NCBI GenBank assembly: GCA_019635755.1
Contig: JAHBYW010000002.1
Location: forward strand, 62,001 to 126,000
Direction: 5' to 3'
Origin: Rhizobiaceae bacterium
Lineage (GTDB): Bacteria > Pseudomonadota > Alphaproteobacteria > Rhizobiales > Rhizobiaceae
Length of the DNA stretch: 64,000 nt
The notes below the pieces were generated by a model. The model saw only the letters and a program-made list of their open reading frames with translations, was not told the DNA's origin and searched no databases. The position numbers and the translations under genes were made by a program. Positions 26,375-35,619 of the stretch are shown piece after piece. Each line of letters starts with the position of its first letter. Within the stretch, counting starts at the first letter, position 1.

Positions 26375-27346
26375 TCAGCCCGCCGTCTGTCGTTCGCGCG
26401 GCGTTACGGCGATCTCCACCTTGCCGAGGCGGCGCAGCACGGTGAGCGTGACGGCAACGCCGATGCGGGACCCGTCCAGCATGCGGACCAGATCGTCGAC
26501 GCCCGTCACCGGAACGCCATCGATCGCGGCGACCACATCGCCCTCCTTGAGACCGGCCACAGCGGCCGGGCCGCCGGGGTCGAGACTGCGGGCGCGGACG
26601 GCGCTGCGGGAGGCGATGCCAGCCAGAAGCGCGGTGCGGCGCGGCAGCGGAACGGTGTCCGCCGATACGCCGATGAAGGCGCGGCGGACCTGACCGTAGC
26701 GGATGAGCTCGGAGACGACGAAGCTCGCCGTGTTCGAGGCGACGGCAAAGGCGATGCCCTGCGCGCCGCGGATCACGGCGGTGTTGACGCCGATGACAGC
26801 GCCGGCCGACGAGACCAGCGGCCCGCCGGAATTGCCTGGATTGAGGGATGCGTCGGTCTGGATGACGTCGTCGATGAGGCGCCCGGTCTCGGCGCGCATC
26901 GAGCGGCCGAGCGCCGAGACCACGCCGGCCGTGACCGTCCATTCGAAGCCCAGCGGATTGCCGATGGCGATGGCGATCTGGCCGCGCCGCAGCGTCTTGG
27001 AATCGGCCAGCGGCACGACGTCGGCAAAACTGTCGTGCGCCCGCACCAGCGCGATGTCGGTGTCGGGGTCGCGACCGAGCACCCGCCCCTCCACCGCACG
27101 GCCGTCGGGCAGCGCCACACGAACGGTTGTCGCCTTGCCGACGACATGGCTGTTGGTGAGGACCAGCCCGTCCGGGGAGATGACGAAGCCCGATCCGTGT
27201 CCGGCCCGCGCCGCGACCGGCTCGATGCGGCAGACGGCCGGACCGACGCGGTCGACTGCATCGGCGACCGCCGAAGAATAGGCGTCGAGGAGATCGGCAT
27301 CGGCTTCGGCAGGCAGAACGGCAGGCAGTCCCAACGACCCCTCCAT
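26375..27346 (-). CDS. S1C (HtrA/DegP-like) serine protease with one PDZ domain
   Basis: A 323-residue trypsin-fold protease. The triad is intact: His67 (LTNSHVVG), Asp97 (DTDIALV) and Ser173 (NPGNSGGPL). A PDZ domain covers residues about 215-315 (VRRAFIGVSADTVPL, GVDDLVRMLDG). No signal peptide or membrane helix is seen at the chosen ATG 27346, so it may be cytoplasmic, unlike most HtrA proteins. Long upstream in-frame sequence is the antisense shadow of the divergent gene. It is divergent from the degenerate paralogue at 27497, separated by 150 bases. Confidence 0.9.
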   Translation of the reverse strand: MEGSLGLPAVLPAEADADLLDAYSSAVADAVDRVGPAVCRIEPVAARAGHGSGFVISPDGLVLTNSHVVGKATTVRVALPDGRAVEGRVLGRDPDTDIALVRAHDSFADVVPLADSKTLRRGQIAIAIGNPLGFEWTVTAGVVSALGRSMRAETGRLIDDVIQTDASLNPGNSGGPLVSSAGAVIGVNTAVIRGAQGIAFAVASNTASFVVSELIRYGQVRRAFIGVSADTVPLPRRTALLAGIASRSAVRARSLDPGGPAAVAGLKEGDVVAAIDGVPVTGVDDLVRMLDGSRIGVAVTLTVLRRLGKVEIAVTPRERQTAG

Positions 27347-27496
27347 GAGGCGCGCTTCGATGCCTATATGTGCGCAGGGGCCGCGTGGCGGGCGACCTGA
27401 CCTCATGGGCAGGATGGCCGCCGCCCAGCCATCAGGCGAGTATGAAGTCCGCCCGCAAAGGCGCAGCTTCGGGTCACCTGAGGAAAGGAGACCATC

Positions 27497-28369
27497 ATGG
27501 CCGCATTTGATCTCGGCGCCTTTTCGGACGCCGTGGCCGACATCGCCGCCGGAGCCCACGCGGTGACCGCGGCGATCCATCTCGAGCATGGCCGTACGGC
27601 CAGCGCGTTCCACTGGGGCGACGGCATCTTCGTCGCCGCCGAGGAGCGCATCGATCCCGACGAGCAGACGACGATGACGCTGCCCGACGGACAGACGGTG
27701 CGCGCCGCCCTGGTCGGGCGCGACCCGTCGACCGGCATCGCGCTGCTCAAGCCGGACGGGGAGAACAGCCTGGCGGTGCTGCCGAAGGCCGAGACGCTGC
27801 GCCCCGGCAACCTGGTGATTCTCGCCGGGCGTGGCGAGGACGGCGGCCTCGCCGTTCTCGGCACCGCCGGGGAGGTCGGGCCGGCCTGGCGCAGCATGCG
27901 CGGCGGCACGATCGACCGGCGCATAACGCTCGCGGCCGCGGCGGGCGGGCGCTTCGAGGGCGGTCCGGTGCTCGATGCGCGCGGCGCGCTGGTCGGCGTG
28001 CTGCTGTTCGGGCCGCGGATGCGGGCGCTGGTTATCCCGCACGAGACCGTCGAGCGCGCGGTCGCGACCCTGCGCGACAAGGGCCACGTCTCGCGCGGCT
28101 ACCTCGGCGCCAGTCTGCATCCGGTCCGCGACGCGAACCTCAAGGGCGCGATGGTCATGCGACTGGACGACGAGGGCCCGGCCAAGAAGGCGGGCATGCA
28201 GATCGGCGACGTGATCGTCGGCTGGAACGGCGATCCGGTGTCCGGCCCGCGCACGCTGATGCGCAAGCTCGGCACCGACGCCGTCGGCGCGGACGTCAAG
28301 CTATGGATCATGCGCGGCGGCGAAAGCCGCGAGGTGCCGGTGACGATCGGCGGCCGGCCGCTGAGCTGA
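27497..28369 (+). CDS. HtrA-like pseudoprotease with PDZ domain, catalytic triad lost
   Basis: A 290-residue protein with the same trypsin-fold plus PDZ layout as its divergent neighbour. Aligning by eye, GIFVAAEERI stands where GLVLTNSHVV is in the protease, so the His is Glu50; STGIALLK replaces DTDIALVR, so the Asp is Gly80; and GGRFEGGPV replaces NPGNSGGPL, so the Ser is Glu154. The PDZ segment (GYLGASLHPV, KAGMQIGDVIVGWNGDPVSG) is well kept, as is the frame, so it is under selection as a non-catalytic protein. It may bind peptides or regulate the active protease. Start ATG 27497 has GAGGAAAGGAGACC before it. Confidence 0.85.
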   Translation: MAAFDLGAFSDAVADIAAGAHAVTAAIHLEHGRTASAFHWGDGIFVAAEERIDPDEQTTMTLPDGQTVRAALVGRDPSTGIALLKPDGENSLAVLPKAETLRPGNLVILAGRGEDGGLAVLGTAGEVGPAWRSMRGGTIDRRITLAAAAGGRFEGGPVLDARGALVGVLLFGPRMRALVIPHETVERAVATLRDKGHVSRGYLGASLHPVRDANLKGAMVMRLDDEGPAKKAGMQIGDVIVGWNGDPVSGPRTLMRKLGTDAVGADVKLWIMRGGESREVPVTIGGRPLS

Positions 28370-28486
28370 ACGCGGCGAGGGCGCCCGCTTGTCTTCGAGG
28401 ACGCTGGCGCGCTCTATGGATGGTGACGCAATCCGGGCCAGACGCCGCCGGGCGTTCGGGCCGGACTTGCCCTGGGAGACGAGACG

Positions 28487-28885
28487 ATGGGAGCACTGAC
28501 CAAGATCGACATGGCGCGGGCCATCGCCGCGCCCGAAGCCGACGACCCGCTGGTGGCGGCTGCGACGCTGCTGATCGCGGCCGGCTACAGGGTCATCCCG
28601 CCCGGACGGCCAGACCCCGAGGCGCGGGACGGAGCGACGCTCGCAGACGACGCGCCGGACGAGGAGCGCGGCGGACAGGCTCCGGCGCGCCTCCTCTCGG
28701 CAAGGGAGCTGGACGTGCTGGCGCAACTGACCGAAGGCGCGCCGAACAAGGTGATCGCGCGGCGGCTGGGCATCTCCGTCCACACAGCGAAGTTCCACGT
28801 CGCCTCGATCCTGGCGAAGCTTGGCGCGGCCAACCGCACCGACGCGATCGCCATCGCGATGCGCGAGGGCCTGGTGCTGCTGTAG
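28487..28885 (+). CDS. LuxR-type helix-turn-helix regulator
   Basis: A 132-residue protein. The first 65 residues match no domain I know, with no receiver Asp pocket, and residues 66-132 are a GerE/LuxR helix-turn-helix (LSARELDVLAQLTEGAPNKVIARRLGISVHTAKFHVASILAKLGA). Start ATG 28487 has GGGAGACGAGACG before it. It follows the pseudoprotease gene by 117 bases in the same direction and may be cotranscribed and regulate the HtrA pair, which is inference from position. Confidence 0.85.
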   Translation: MGALTKIDMARAIAAPEADDPLVAAATLLIAAGYRVIPPGRPDPEARDGATLADDAPDEERGGQAPARLLSARELDVLAQLTEGAPNKVIARRLGISVHTAKFHVASILAKLGAANRTDAIAIAMREGLVLL

Positions 28886-28922
28886 GGCCTCGCCGCGGCG
28901 CGTCCGACGCTGCGCGCCGGCG

Positions 28923-31358
28923 TCAGGCTACGACGCGCAGCATCTTGTCGGAGGACAGGCCCGAGCGGGCGTCGAAGCGGCGCGGGCGGGCGATGCCGAA
29001 ACCCTGCGCATAGTCGACCCCGATGGCGCGCAGCGCCGCGACGATCTCGTCGGTCTCGACGAACTCGGCGATGGTCTGCTTGCCCATCAGCTTGCCGATG
29101 CGCTCGAACATCTCGACCATGGCGCGGTCGATCGGGTCCTCCAGCATGTCCTTCACGAAGCTGCCGTCGATCTTCAGATAGTCGACGGGCAGGTGCTTCA
29201 GGTAGGAGAAGGAGGACATGCCCGAGCCGAAATCGTCGAGCGCGAAGCGGCAGCCGAGGAGCTTCAGCTCCGAGATGAAGCGGGTGGCGCTGGGCAGGTC
29301 GCCGATGGCGCTGGTCTCGGTGACCTCGAAGCAGATCGCGCCCGGGTGGATGCCGTGCCTGGCGAACTGCTCGCGCAGAAAATCGACGAACTTGGCGTCG
29401 GAGAAGGTCGCCCCCGACAGGTTGATCGCGCAGGTGTGGATGGGCGCCGCACCCGGCGAGCGGCTGCGCTCGGAGAGCACGGCGAAGGTGTTGCGCACCA
29501 CCCAGCGGTCGATCAGCGGCATCAGGCCGTAGCGCTCGGCGGCGGGGATGAACGTGCCGGGCGGGACGGTGTTGCCGTGCTCGTCGCGCAGTCTCAGCAG
29601 GATCTCGATATGCGCGCCGATCCGGTCGACGCGGCCCAGCGGCGCGATCTCCTGCGCGTAGAGGACGAAGCGATCCTCCTCCAGCGCCTCGTGAATGCGC
29701 TGCACCCAGGCCATCTCGCCGAACCGCTGCAGCAGCTCGATGTCGCTCGGGTGATGGATCTGGACGCGGTTGCGGCCCTTCTCCTTCGCCATGTAGCAGG
29801 CGACGTCCGCGGCGCGCAGCGTCTCCTCGATCGTGATTCCCGGCTGTCCCAGATGCACGAGGCCGATGCTGGCGCTGATGGTGAAGTAGCGGCCCGTCCA
29901 GGCGAAATGCAGCTCGTGGACCGCGCGGCGCAGGCGCTCCGCGATGGCGGCCGCCTCGTCGGGCGGGCAGTCGGCGAGCAGCACGCCGAATTCGTCGCCG
30001 CCGAGCCGCGCCAACAGGTCGCCCGGCCGCAGGCTTTCGGCGAGCATGCCTGAAACCTGGCGGAGCAGCTGGTCGCCGGCCGCGTGCCCCGACGTGTCGT
30101 TGACGATCTTGAACTGGTCGAGGTCGATATACATCAGCGCCGGGCGCGCGTCGCCCGCGGCCGGCTGGTCGAGAGCCTGCTCCAGCCGCCGTTCGAACTC
30201 GCGGCGGTTGACGACACCGGTCAGTTCGTCGTGCGAGGCCTGCCAGGACAGGCGCTCGATGAATTCCTGCTCGCGCGTCATGTCGTGCAGGACGAGGACC
30301 GCGCCGGACAGAACGCCGTGGACGAGAAGCGGCGCGCCGCCCACCGACACGGTCACGCTCCTGCCGTCGTGGCGCACCAGCGCGCGGGTGTGGACGCAGC
30401 CATCGGCCGCGCCGTCGGCCAGGATGCGGCCGACGATGCTCTCGTCGGCGACGGCGGTCTCCTTGTCCACGAGCCTCAGCAGCGAGGCCACGGGCCGGCC
30501 GCGGCAACCCTTGCCGTCGCAGCCGATCAGCCGCTCGGCGGCCGGGTTCATGTACTCGACGCGCCCCTCGAGGTCGGTGCTGATCACGGCTTCGCCGATG
30601 GACGCGAGCGTGATGCCGGCGCGTTCGCGCTCTGCCGCAAGGGCCTGCTCGAACGCCTGGCGCTGGGCGAACAGCTTCCGGGTCCGCCAGACGGCCAGCA
30701 CGATGAGCAGCAGCGCCGTTACCACGTTGACGGCGAACAGGATCAGCGAGATGACGCGCGAGCCTTCGCCCAGCGTCCGCGCGAAGGCCGCCGCGAGCGG
30801 CGTGATGCGCTCGTTGATGGCGAGGATCTCGGACTGCCAGATGGTGATGCGGTCGGGGGTGGCGGTGCCGGCCTGGACCGAGGCATGGATGCGGTCGGCG
30901 AGCGTCGTCAGGTCGGCGATGACGGCATCGCCTTCCGTCCAGTGGGTGACGGCGCGGTCGAGGTAGACGAAGCTGCGGAAATTCGAGAACAGCCACACCA
31001 TGGCGCCGACGTCGTCGGGATGATTGCCGCCGCCCAGGAAGGCTTCCGCGGCGCGCTCGTGCTCGGGCACGTCGGCGTCCAGCGCCAGGCGCCCGTCGCG
31101 ATCGGCCAGCGGCACGGCGACGGCGCTGAGATAGCGCTTGTAATAGGCCGGTTCGCCGGAATCCGCGTAGAGGCTGAGGAAATAGATCGCCTCCTTCTGG
31201 CCTTTCGACCAGAAGCTCTCGCCGCCGACATAGGCGCGCACTGCAGACAGGGTGTAGATGCTGAGGCTCGCGATCAGCGCCTGCGCGAGGACGACGGCTA
31301 CGAACGGCCAAACCAACCCCAGCAGGCGGAAACCGCCGCGCATGCGGATGGGTCTCAT
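28923..31358 (-). CDS. Membrane-anchored GGDEF-EAL protein with both active-site motifs kept
   Basis: An 811-residue cyclic-di-GMP enzyme. A first helix (about 8-33) and a second (about 200-225) bracket a 160-residue periplasmic sensor, then a PAS domain ([24 protein letters not shown]), a GGDEF domain with GGDEF at 453-457, and an EAL domain. The EAL signature is EILLR at 585-589, which keeps the E-x-L-x-R pattern, and [27 protein letters not shown] and AEFVE are all present, so phosphodiesterase activity is possible as well as diguanylate cyclase. ATG 31358 is chosen because the membrane helix follows at once; the frame is open to 31433. Confidence 0.92.
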   Translation of the reverse strand: MRPIRMRGGFRLLGLVWPFVAVVLAQALIASLSIYTLSAVRAYVGGESFWSKGQKEAIYFLSLYADSGEPAYYKRYLSAVAVPLADRDGRLALDADVPEHERAAEAFLGGGNHPDDVGAMVWLFSNFRSFVYLDRAVTHWTEGDAVIADLTTLADRIHASVQAGTATPDRITIWQSEILAINERITPLAAAFARTLGEGSRVISLILFAVNVVTALLLIVLAVWRTRKLFAQRQAFEQALAAERERAGITLASIGEAVISTDLEGRVEYMNPAAERLIGCDGKGCRGRPVASLLRLVDKETAVADESIVGRILADGAADGCVHTRALVRHDGRSVTVSVGGAPLLVHGVLSGAVLVLHDMTREQEFIERLSWQASHDELTGVVNRREFERRLEQALDQPAAGDARPALMYIDLDQFKIVNDTSGHAAGDQLLRQVSGMLAESLRPGDLLARLGGDEFGVLLADCPPDEAAAIAERLRRAVHELHFAWTGRYFTISASIGLVHLGQPGITIEETLRAADVACYMAKEKGRNRVQIHHPSDIELLQRFGEMAWVQRIHEALEEDRFVLYAQEIAPLGRVDRIGAHIEILLRLRDEHGNTVPPGTFIPAAERYGLMPLIDRWVVRNTFAVLSERSRSPGAAPIHTCAINLSGATFSDAKFVDFLREQFARHGIHPGAICFEVTETSAIGDLPSATRFISELKLLGCRFALDDFGSGMSSFSYLKHLPVDYLKIDGSFVKDMLEDPIDRAMVEMFERIGKLMGKQTIAEFVETDEIVAALRAIGVDYAQGFGIARPRRFDARSGLSSDKMLRVVA

Positions 31359-31656
31359 CTTCGCTGATCCAATCCCGTTGCCGGTTCCGGTGCCGTCTCG
31401 CCGGAACGCGCCTTCGCCCGCCCATGGCCGCATCGAGGTTTACGCTGCGATACGGCGTTGTTGCTTGTGGAGACTAGCGGCGGGGACTTAACATCGACTG
31501 AATCGCGCAAGTATTTCCATTCGTTGGTGCTTTCCCTGCGACAGTCTAGAAGCGCCAGAACGGCAGGGTTGCTGGCGGACGCACCCGAGTCCCGGCCGCG
31601 CCTTGCGCATCGGCGGGCCGCGCGCCAGACTCCGGCGAAAGAGGGAGGCCTGAAGC

Positions 31657-32526
31657 ATGTCGCTCAAGGGAAAGACGCTTTTCATTTCAGGCGGTTCGCG
31701 CGGAATCGGCCTGGCGATCGCGCTGAGGGCCGCGCGCGACGGGGCGAACGTCACGATCGCTGCGAAGACCGCCGAGCCGCATCCGAAACTGCCCGGAACG
31801 ATCTACACTGCCGCGGCGGAGATCGAGGCCGCAGGCGGCAAGGCGCTGCCGGTGATCTGCGACATCCGCGACGAAAGCCAGGTGTCCGAGGCCGTGGCGC
31901 GGACGGTCGACACCTTCGGCGGGATCGACATCTGCATCAACAATGCGAGCGCCATCCAGCTCACGGGAACGCTGGAAACCGACATGAAGCGCTACGACCT
32001 CATGCACCAGATCAACACGCGCGGCACGTTCCTCGTCTCCAAGTCCTGCATCCCGCACCTCAAGAAGGCGGCGAACCCGCACATCCTCAACCTGGCGCCG
32101 CCGCTCGACATGGACGCCAAATGGTTCAAGAACCACGTGGCCTACACGATGGCGAAGTTCGGCATGTCGATGTGCACGCTGGGGATGAGCGCCGAGTTCA
32201 GGAAGGACGGGATCGCGGTCAACTCGCTGTGGCCGCTGACCGCCATCGACACCGCCGCCGTGCGCAACCTGCTGGGCGGTGAGACACTGGCGGCGATGAG
32301 CCGGTCGCCCGAGATCATGGCGGACGCCGCCCATGCCGTCCTGACGAAGCCATCGCGGGAAGCGACGGGCAACTTCTACATCGATGAACTGGTCCTGCGG
32401 GACGCGGGCGTGACCGATTTCGGCACGTATGCGCCGGGCGCCAAGGGGCCGCTCGGCGGCGACTTCTTCGTTCCCGACGAGGTCTTCGCCAAGGTCGACA
32501 CGAAGGTGGTGCGCCCGTTCGGCTGA
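31657..32526 (+). CDS. SDR family oxidoreductase (HSDL2-like)
   Basis: A 289-residue short-chain dehydrogenase. The cofactor motif is SGGSRGIG near residue 11, NNAS follows, and the catalytic pair is YTMAK (Tyr-x-x-x-Lys) near 163-167. A TAEPHPKLPGTIYTAAAEI segment after the second strand and the C-terminal FYIDELVLRDAGVTDF are typical of the hydroxysteroid dehydrogenase-like 2 subfamily. Substrate unknown. Start ATG 31657 has AGGGAGGCC upstream. It converges with the DnaQ-CBS-DUF294 gene with 15 bases between stops. The 298-base gap upstream holds no visible gene. Confidence 0.9.
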   Translation: MSLKGKTLFISGGSRGIGLAIALRAARDGANVTIAAKTAEPHPKLPGTIYTAAAEIEAAGGKALPVICDIRDESQVSEAVARTVDTFGGIDICINNASAIQLTGTLETDMKRYDLMHQINTRGTFLVSKSCIPHLKKAANPHILNLAPPLDMDAKWFKNHVAYTMAKFGMSMCTLGMSAEFRKDGIAVNSLWPLTAIDTAAVRNLLGGETLAAMSRSPEIMADAAHAVLTKPSREATGNFYIDELVLRDAGVTDFGTYAPGAKGPLGGDFFVPDEVFAKVDTKVVRPFG

Positions 32527-32541
32527 CCGGCCTGGTGCCGA

Positions 32542-34653
32542 TCAGGCGAACATCAGGTCGCGGATCAGGTCCGGGGTCGCGCGCAGGCGCTTGAGCAACT
32601 CCTTGAGCTCGTCCTGCCGGCGGCGGTCGAGCGACGCGAGCACGACGCGATTGGACACCGCGGTGCCGTCGAACAGGTCGCGGCTCTGTTGGGCAAGCAG
32701 CAATTGCAGCAGCATCACGTGGCCCGACAGCATCGCCGCCAGATCGGCGTCGCCGCCGATGTCCAGCGCCATCAGCCCCTCCAGCCGGTCGCGGGTGCTC
32801 CGGCGGCGGACGCCGTGGCGGATCGCCAGCGCGCGCGCCGCGGTGACGATGGGGAAGAGGCCGTGCAGCTTGAGGTCGATGCGGCCGCCGTCGGTCTGGA
32901 GACCGCCGAAGAGGGTGAACGGGTTGCCGGGGACGAGTTGCTCGCCGAGGAGCTTGGCAAACGTCTTCTCCGCCTGGCCGCGTTCGTAGGCATGCTCGAA
33001 CAGTCGTGCGCCGAGCGTCGCGTCGCCATGCACCGGCAGGAGGTCGAAGACGATGTCGACGTTCAGCAGGTCCGCCGGGTTCGACCGGCGGACCCAGCCG
33101 TCGACGCGCGACATCCACAGGTCGATGCTGCCGCGGAACTGGGGGTTCCTGGCCATCACGCCGCCCTTGCAGAGCGGAATGCCGGCCTCGTTCAACGTCG
33201 CGGCAAGCCGTTCGCCGAAGTCGGCGAACCAGCGGTCCTCGGGCCCGTCGGGCTCGCCTTCGGCGAAGACGATGGCGTTGTCCTGGTCGGCCGCGAGCAG
33301 GCTTTCGCCGCGTCCGCCCGAGCCCAGCACGAGCAGCGAATAGGGTACCGGCGGAGGACCTTTGCCGGCCTCTTGCATGGCGCGCTCGCACAGCACCGCG
33401 GCGCGGCGCGTCATCGCGCACAGCTCGTCGGAGACGATGGCCGCGATGATCCGGGCGTCGACCGACTCGGCGATCAGCCCCCGCGCCACGGAGGGGAGCG
33501 TCGCCCATGCCGCCGCCATGTCCGCGGCGGTCGCAGCGTGCTCGATCGCATCGTCGAGCTGTATCGCCGAGCTGGCGCGAAGGCGCAGCACGTCTCGTGC
33601 CGAGATCATGCCGATCAGACGGTTCGAATCGTCCCGCACCGCGAGGTGGCGGATGCCCAGCCGGTCCATTCGTCCGACGGCCCTGTAGACGAAGGCGGCG
33701 GCTCGGATGCTGGCGAGAGGACGGGTCGCGACATCGCCGGCGCCCTGGTCGAGCAGCGCCGGCCCGTCGGCGGCGAGGCGGCGGACGATGTCGCGCTCGG
33801 TGACGATCCCGTAGGCGTCAACCGGCGCGCCCGCTTCCCCTCCGGGAGAGACGAAAAGAGCGCCGACCTTGTCGGCGGCCATGCGGCCGACCACATCGCG
33901 GACCGTCGCCGAGGCCTTTTCGACCAGCGGCGGGCTGCTCATCAGGTCGCCGACACGGTGACGATAGGCGAAGGGGTCGACCGCCTCGAAGCGCGGCTGC
34001 GACGGTGCAGCGACGGGCTCCTTCCAGCCGGCGCGGTGGGCCGATTCCAGCTCCCCGGCCAGCCCGAGGCAGGCGCGCTCCGCCTCGGCCAGCGTGCGGA
34101 TGCCGCGCTCCAGAAGCCGCGGCACGAGAGCAACGAACACGTCGGCCGCCGCCCGCGCGTCGCCAAGCGCCGAATGGCGGTTCCGGACGGGGACGCCCAG
34201 CCACGCAGCGATCATGTCCAGCGAATGGTCGGGCAGGTCGGGTTTGGCGACGGTCGCGAGAAGGCGGACGCACAGGGTGCGGGGCGGGGTCCAGCCGATG
34301 CCGGCGCGCCGGCATTCCCGGTCGAACACGGCGAGGTCGTAGCCGATGGAGTGGCCGACGAGCACGCGGCCGTCGGCATAGTCGGCGAAGCGGCGCCAGG
34401 CCTCGGCGAAGGAGGGCGCCGCCGCCACGTCGGCATCGGCAATACCGTGGACGGCCGAGGCAATGGCGGGAATCGGTTCGCCGGGGTTCACGAGCTGGTC
34501 GAGCGACGGGTCGGCGAGAACGCGGGCGCCAGCGACGGTGACGGCGCCGATCTGGACGACGCGCGCCTTCGACGCGTCAAGGCTGGTCGTCTCCGTGTCG
34601 ACGGCGACGCTGTCTAGGGCGATGAGCGGCGTGGCACCCGTCGGCGTCTTCAT
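32542..34653 (-). CDS. DnaQ-like exonuclease - CBS pair - DUF294 nucleotidyltransferase fusion
   Basis: A 703-residue three-part fusion. Residues 14-185 are a DEDDh exonuclease with Asp19, Glu21, Asp106, His160 and Asp165. Residues about 228-358 are two CBS domains (GDLMSSPPLVEKASATVRDVV, ATRPLASIRAAAFVYRAV). From about 375 comes DUF294 with a nucleotidyltransferase core, GSGGRGESLLAADQD at 444-458, and a helical C-terminal domain. CBS plus DUF294 proteins resemble the sensor end of GlnD and respond to nucleotides; the attached exonuclease may degrade or trim a nucleic acid. ATG 34653 has GGGAGCTGCTCG before it. Confidence 0.9.
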   Translation of the reverse strand: MKTPTGATPLIALDSVAVDTETTSLDASKARVVQIGAVTVAGARVLADPSLDQLVNPGEPIPAIASAVHGIADADVAAAPSFAEAWRRFADYADGRVLVGHSIGYDLAVFDRECRRAGIGWTPPRTLCVRLLATVAKPDLPDHSLDMIAAWLGVPVRNRHSALGDARAAADVFVALVPRLLERGIRTLAEAERACLGLAGELESAHRAGWKEPVAAPSQPRFEAVDPFAYRHRVGDLMSSPPLVEKASATVRDVVGRMAADKVGALFVSPGGEAGAPVDAYGIVTERDIVRRLAADGPALLDQGAGDVATRPLASIRAAAFVYRAVGRMDRLGIRHLAVRDDSNRLIGMISARDVLRLRASSAIQLDDAIEHAATAADMAAAWATLPSVARGLIAESVDARIIAAIVSDELCAMTRRAAVLCERAMQEAGKGPPPVPYSLLVLGSGGRGESLLAADQDNAIVFAEGEPDGPEDRWFADFGERLAATLNEAGIPLCKGGVMARNPQFRGSIDLWMSRVDGWVRRSNPADLLNVDIVFDLLPVHGDATLGARLFEHAYERGQAEKTFAKLLGEQLVPGNPFTLFGGLQTDGGRIDLKLHGLFPIVTAARALAIRHGVRRRSTRDRLEGLMALDIGGDADLAAMLSGHVMLLQLLLAQQSRDLFDGTAVSNRVVLASLDRRRQDELKELLKRLRATPDLIRDLMFA

Positions 34654-34810
34654 CGAGCAGCTCCCGGCAATGGGCTTTGCCCGATCAAAGCCCGCCGTGA
34701 GGCCAGGATGCAACTCGTCATTTACGACTGCGTTTGCGCGACGCAAGGCGATTTCACCTTGCCGCAGAATGCTCGCGCCGAGCCGAACCGCTCGCCGCGG
34801 CGTCAGGCGC

Positions 34811-35350
34811 TCAGAGGTCGGGACCCTTCTCGTCGTAGGGGTTGGACTTGCCGAGCTTGGCCACCCCGGTGACGCGGTCGATGTAGGCCAGCAGCAGGGC
34901 AGAGACGACGAAGGCCAGGTGCATGATCGTCAGCCACATCAGCTGCGCGGTCGTGAACTGCGCGTGGTTCAGGAACACCTGCAGGAGATGGATCGAGGAG
35001 ATGGCGACGATGGTCGAGGCAACCTTGATCTTCAGCGAGCCGACATCGATCGTGCCGAGCCAGTGGACCTCGCCGTCGTGCTCGTCGAAGCGGCTGACGA
35101 AGTTCTCGTAGCCGGAGATGATGACCATCACCACAAGGCTGGCGACCAGCGCGGCGTCAATCAGGCTCAGCATCCTCAGGATCGTGTCGGTCTCGTTGAG
35201 CGACATGATCGCGGTGCTGAAGCTCCAGAGCTTGATGGCGAACGAGACCGCGTAAACGGCCAGAGCCAGACCGAGCCCGAGATAGAAGACCACCAGCAGC
35301 CAGCGGGAGGCGAGGATGATCGATTCGACGGCGAGTTCGAGACGTTTCAT
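34811..35350 (-). CDS. yqhA: YqhA/UPF0114 (TIGR00645) family membrane protein
   Basis: A 179-residue protein of the UPF0114 family with four membrane helices. Typical features are the start MKRLELAVESIILASRWLLVVFYLGL, LIDAALVASLVVMVIISGYENFVSR and GSLKIKVASTIVAISSIHLLQ. Function unknown. Start ATG 35350 begins the conserved N-terminus. A strong leftward terminator lies upstream at 35420-35464, so transcription from the OmpA gene should stop before it. Confidence 0.93.
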   Translation of the reverse strand: MKRLELAVESIILASRWLLVVFYLGLGLALAVYAVSFAIKLWSFSTAIMSLNETDTILRMLSLIDAALVASLVVMVIISGYENFVSRFDEHDGEVHWLGTIDVGSLKIKVASTIVAISSIHLLQVFLNHAQFTTAQLMWLTIMHLAFVVSALLLAYIDRVTGVAKLGKSNPYDEKGPDL

Positions 35351-35419
35351 GGGAGCGGGTGCGCGAGGACGGTGCGCTCATGTCAGCGCAGATCGCGACG
35401 TTTGCAAGAGGTCTCGCTA

Positions 35420-35464
35420 CAAAAAACAGGGCCCGGCCGGTGGAGGGGGGGAACCGGCCGGGCC
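35420..35464 (-). terminator. Rho-independent terminator (leftward)
   Basis: A 12-bp perfect stem (GGCCCGGCCGGT at 35430-35441 and its complement at 35453-35464) with an 11-base loop. On the leftward strand it is followed by CTGTTTTTTG (35420-35429). It lies 156 bases after the OmpA-family stop and 70 bases before yqhA. It most likely ends the OmpA transcript, but an attenuator in the yqhA leader is possible. Confidence 0.75.
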
Positions 35465-35619
35465 GATCCTTGGTCCCGGAGGGGCGGGAGGACAAGGAAA
35501 CCGTCACACCGAAAACATAAGCGCCCCACGGTGCGATTCAATCGGCCTCGCGCAACCGTGAACGGACCGGCGAAGGGACCAGGCGACAGCGCTGAAAAGC
35601 GCTGCCGCCCGGGTCTGCG

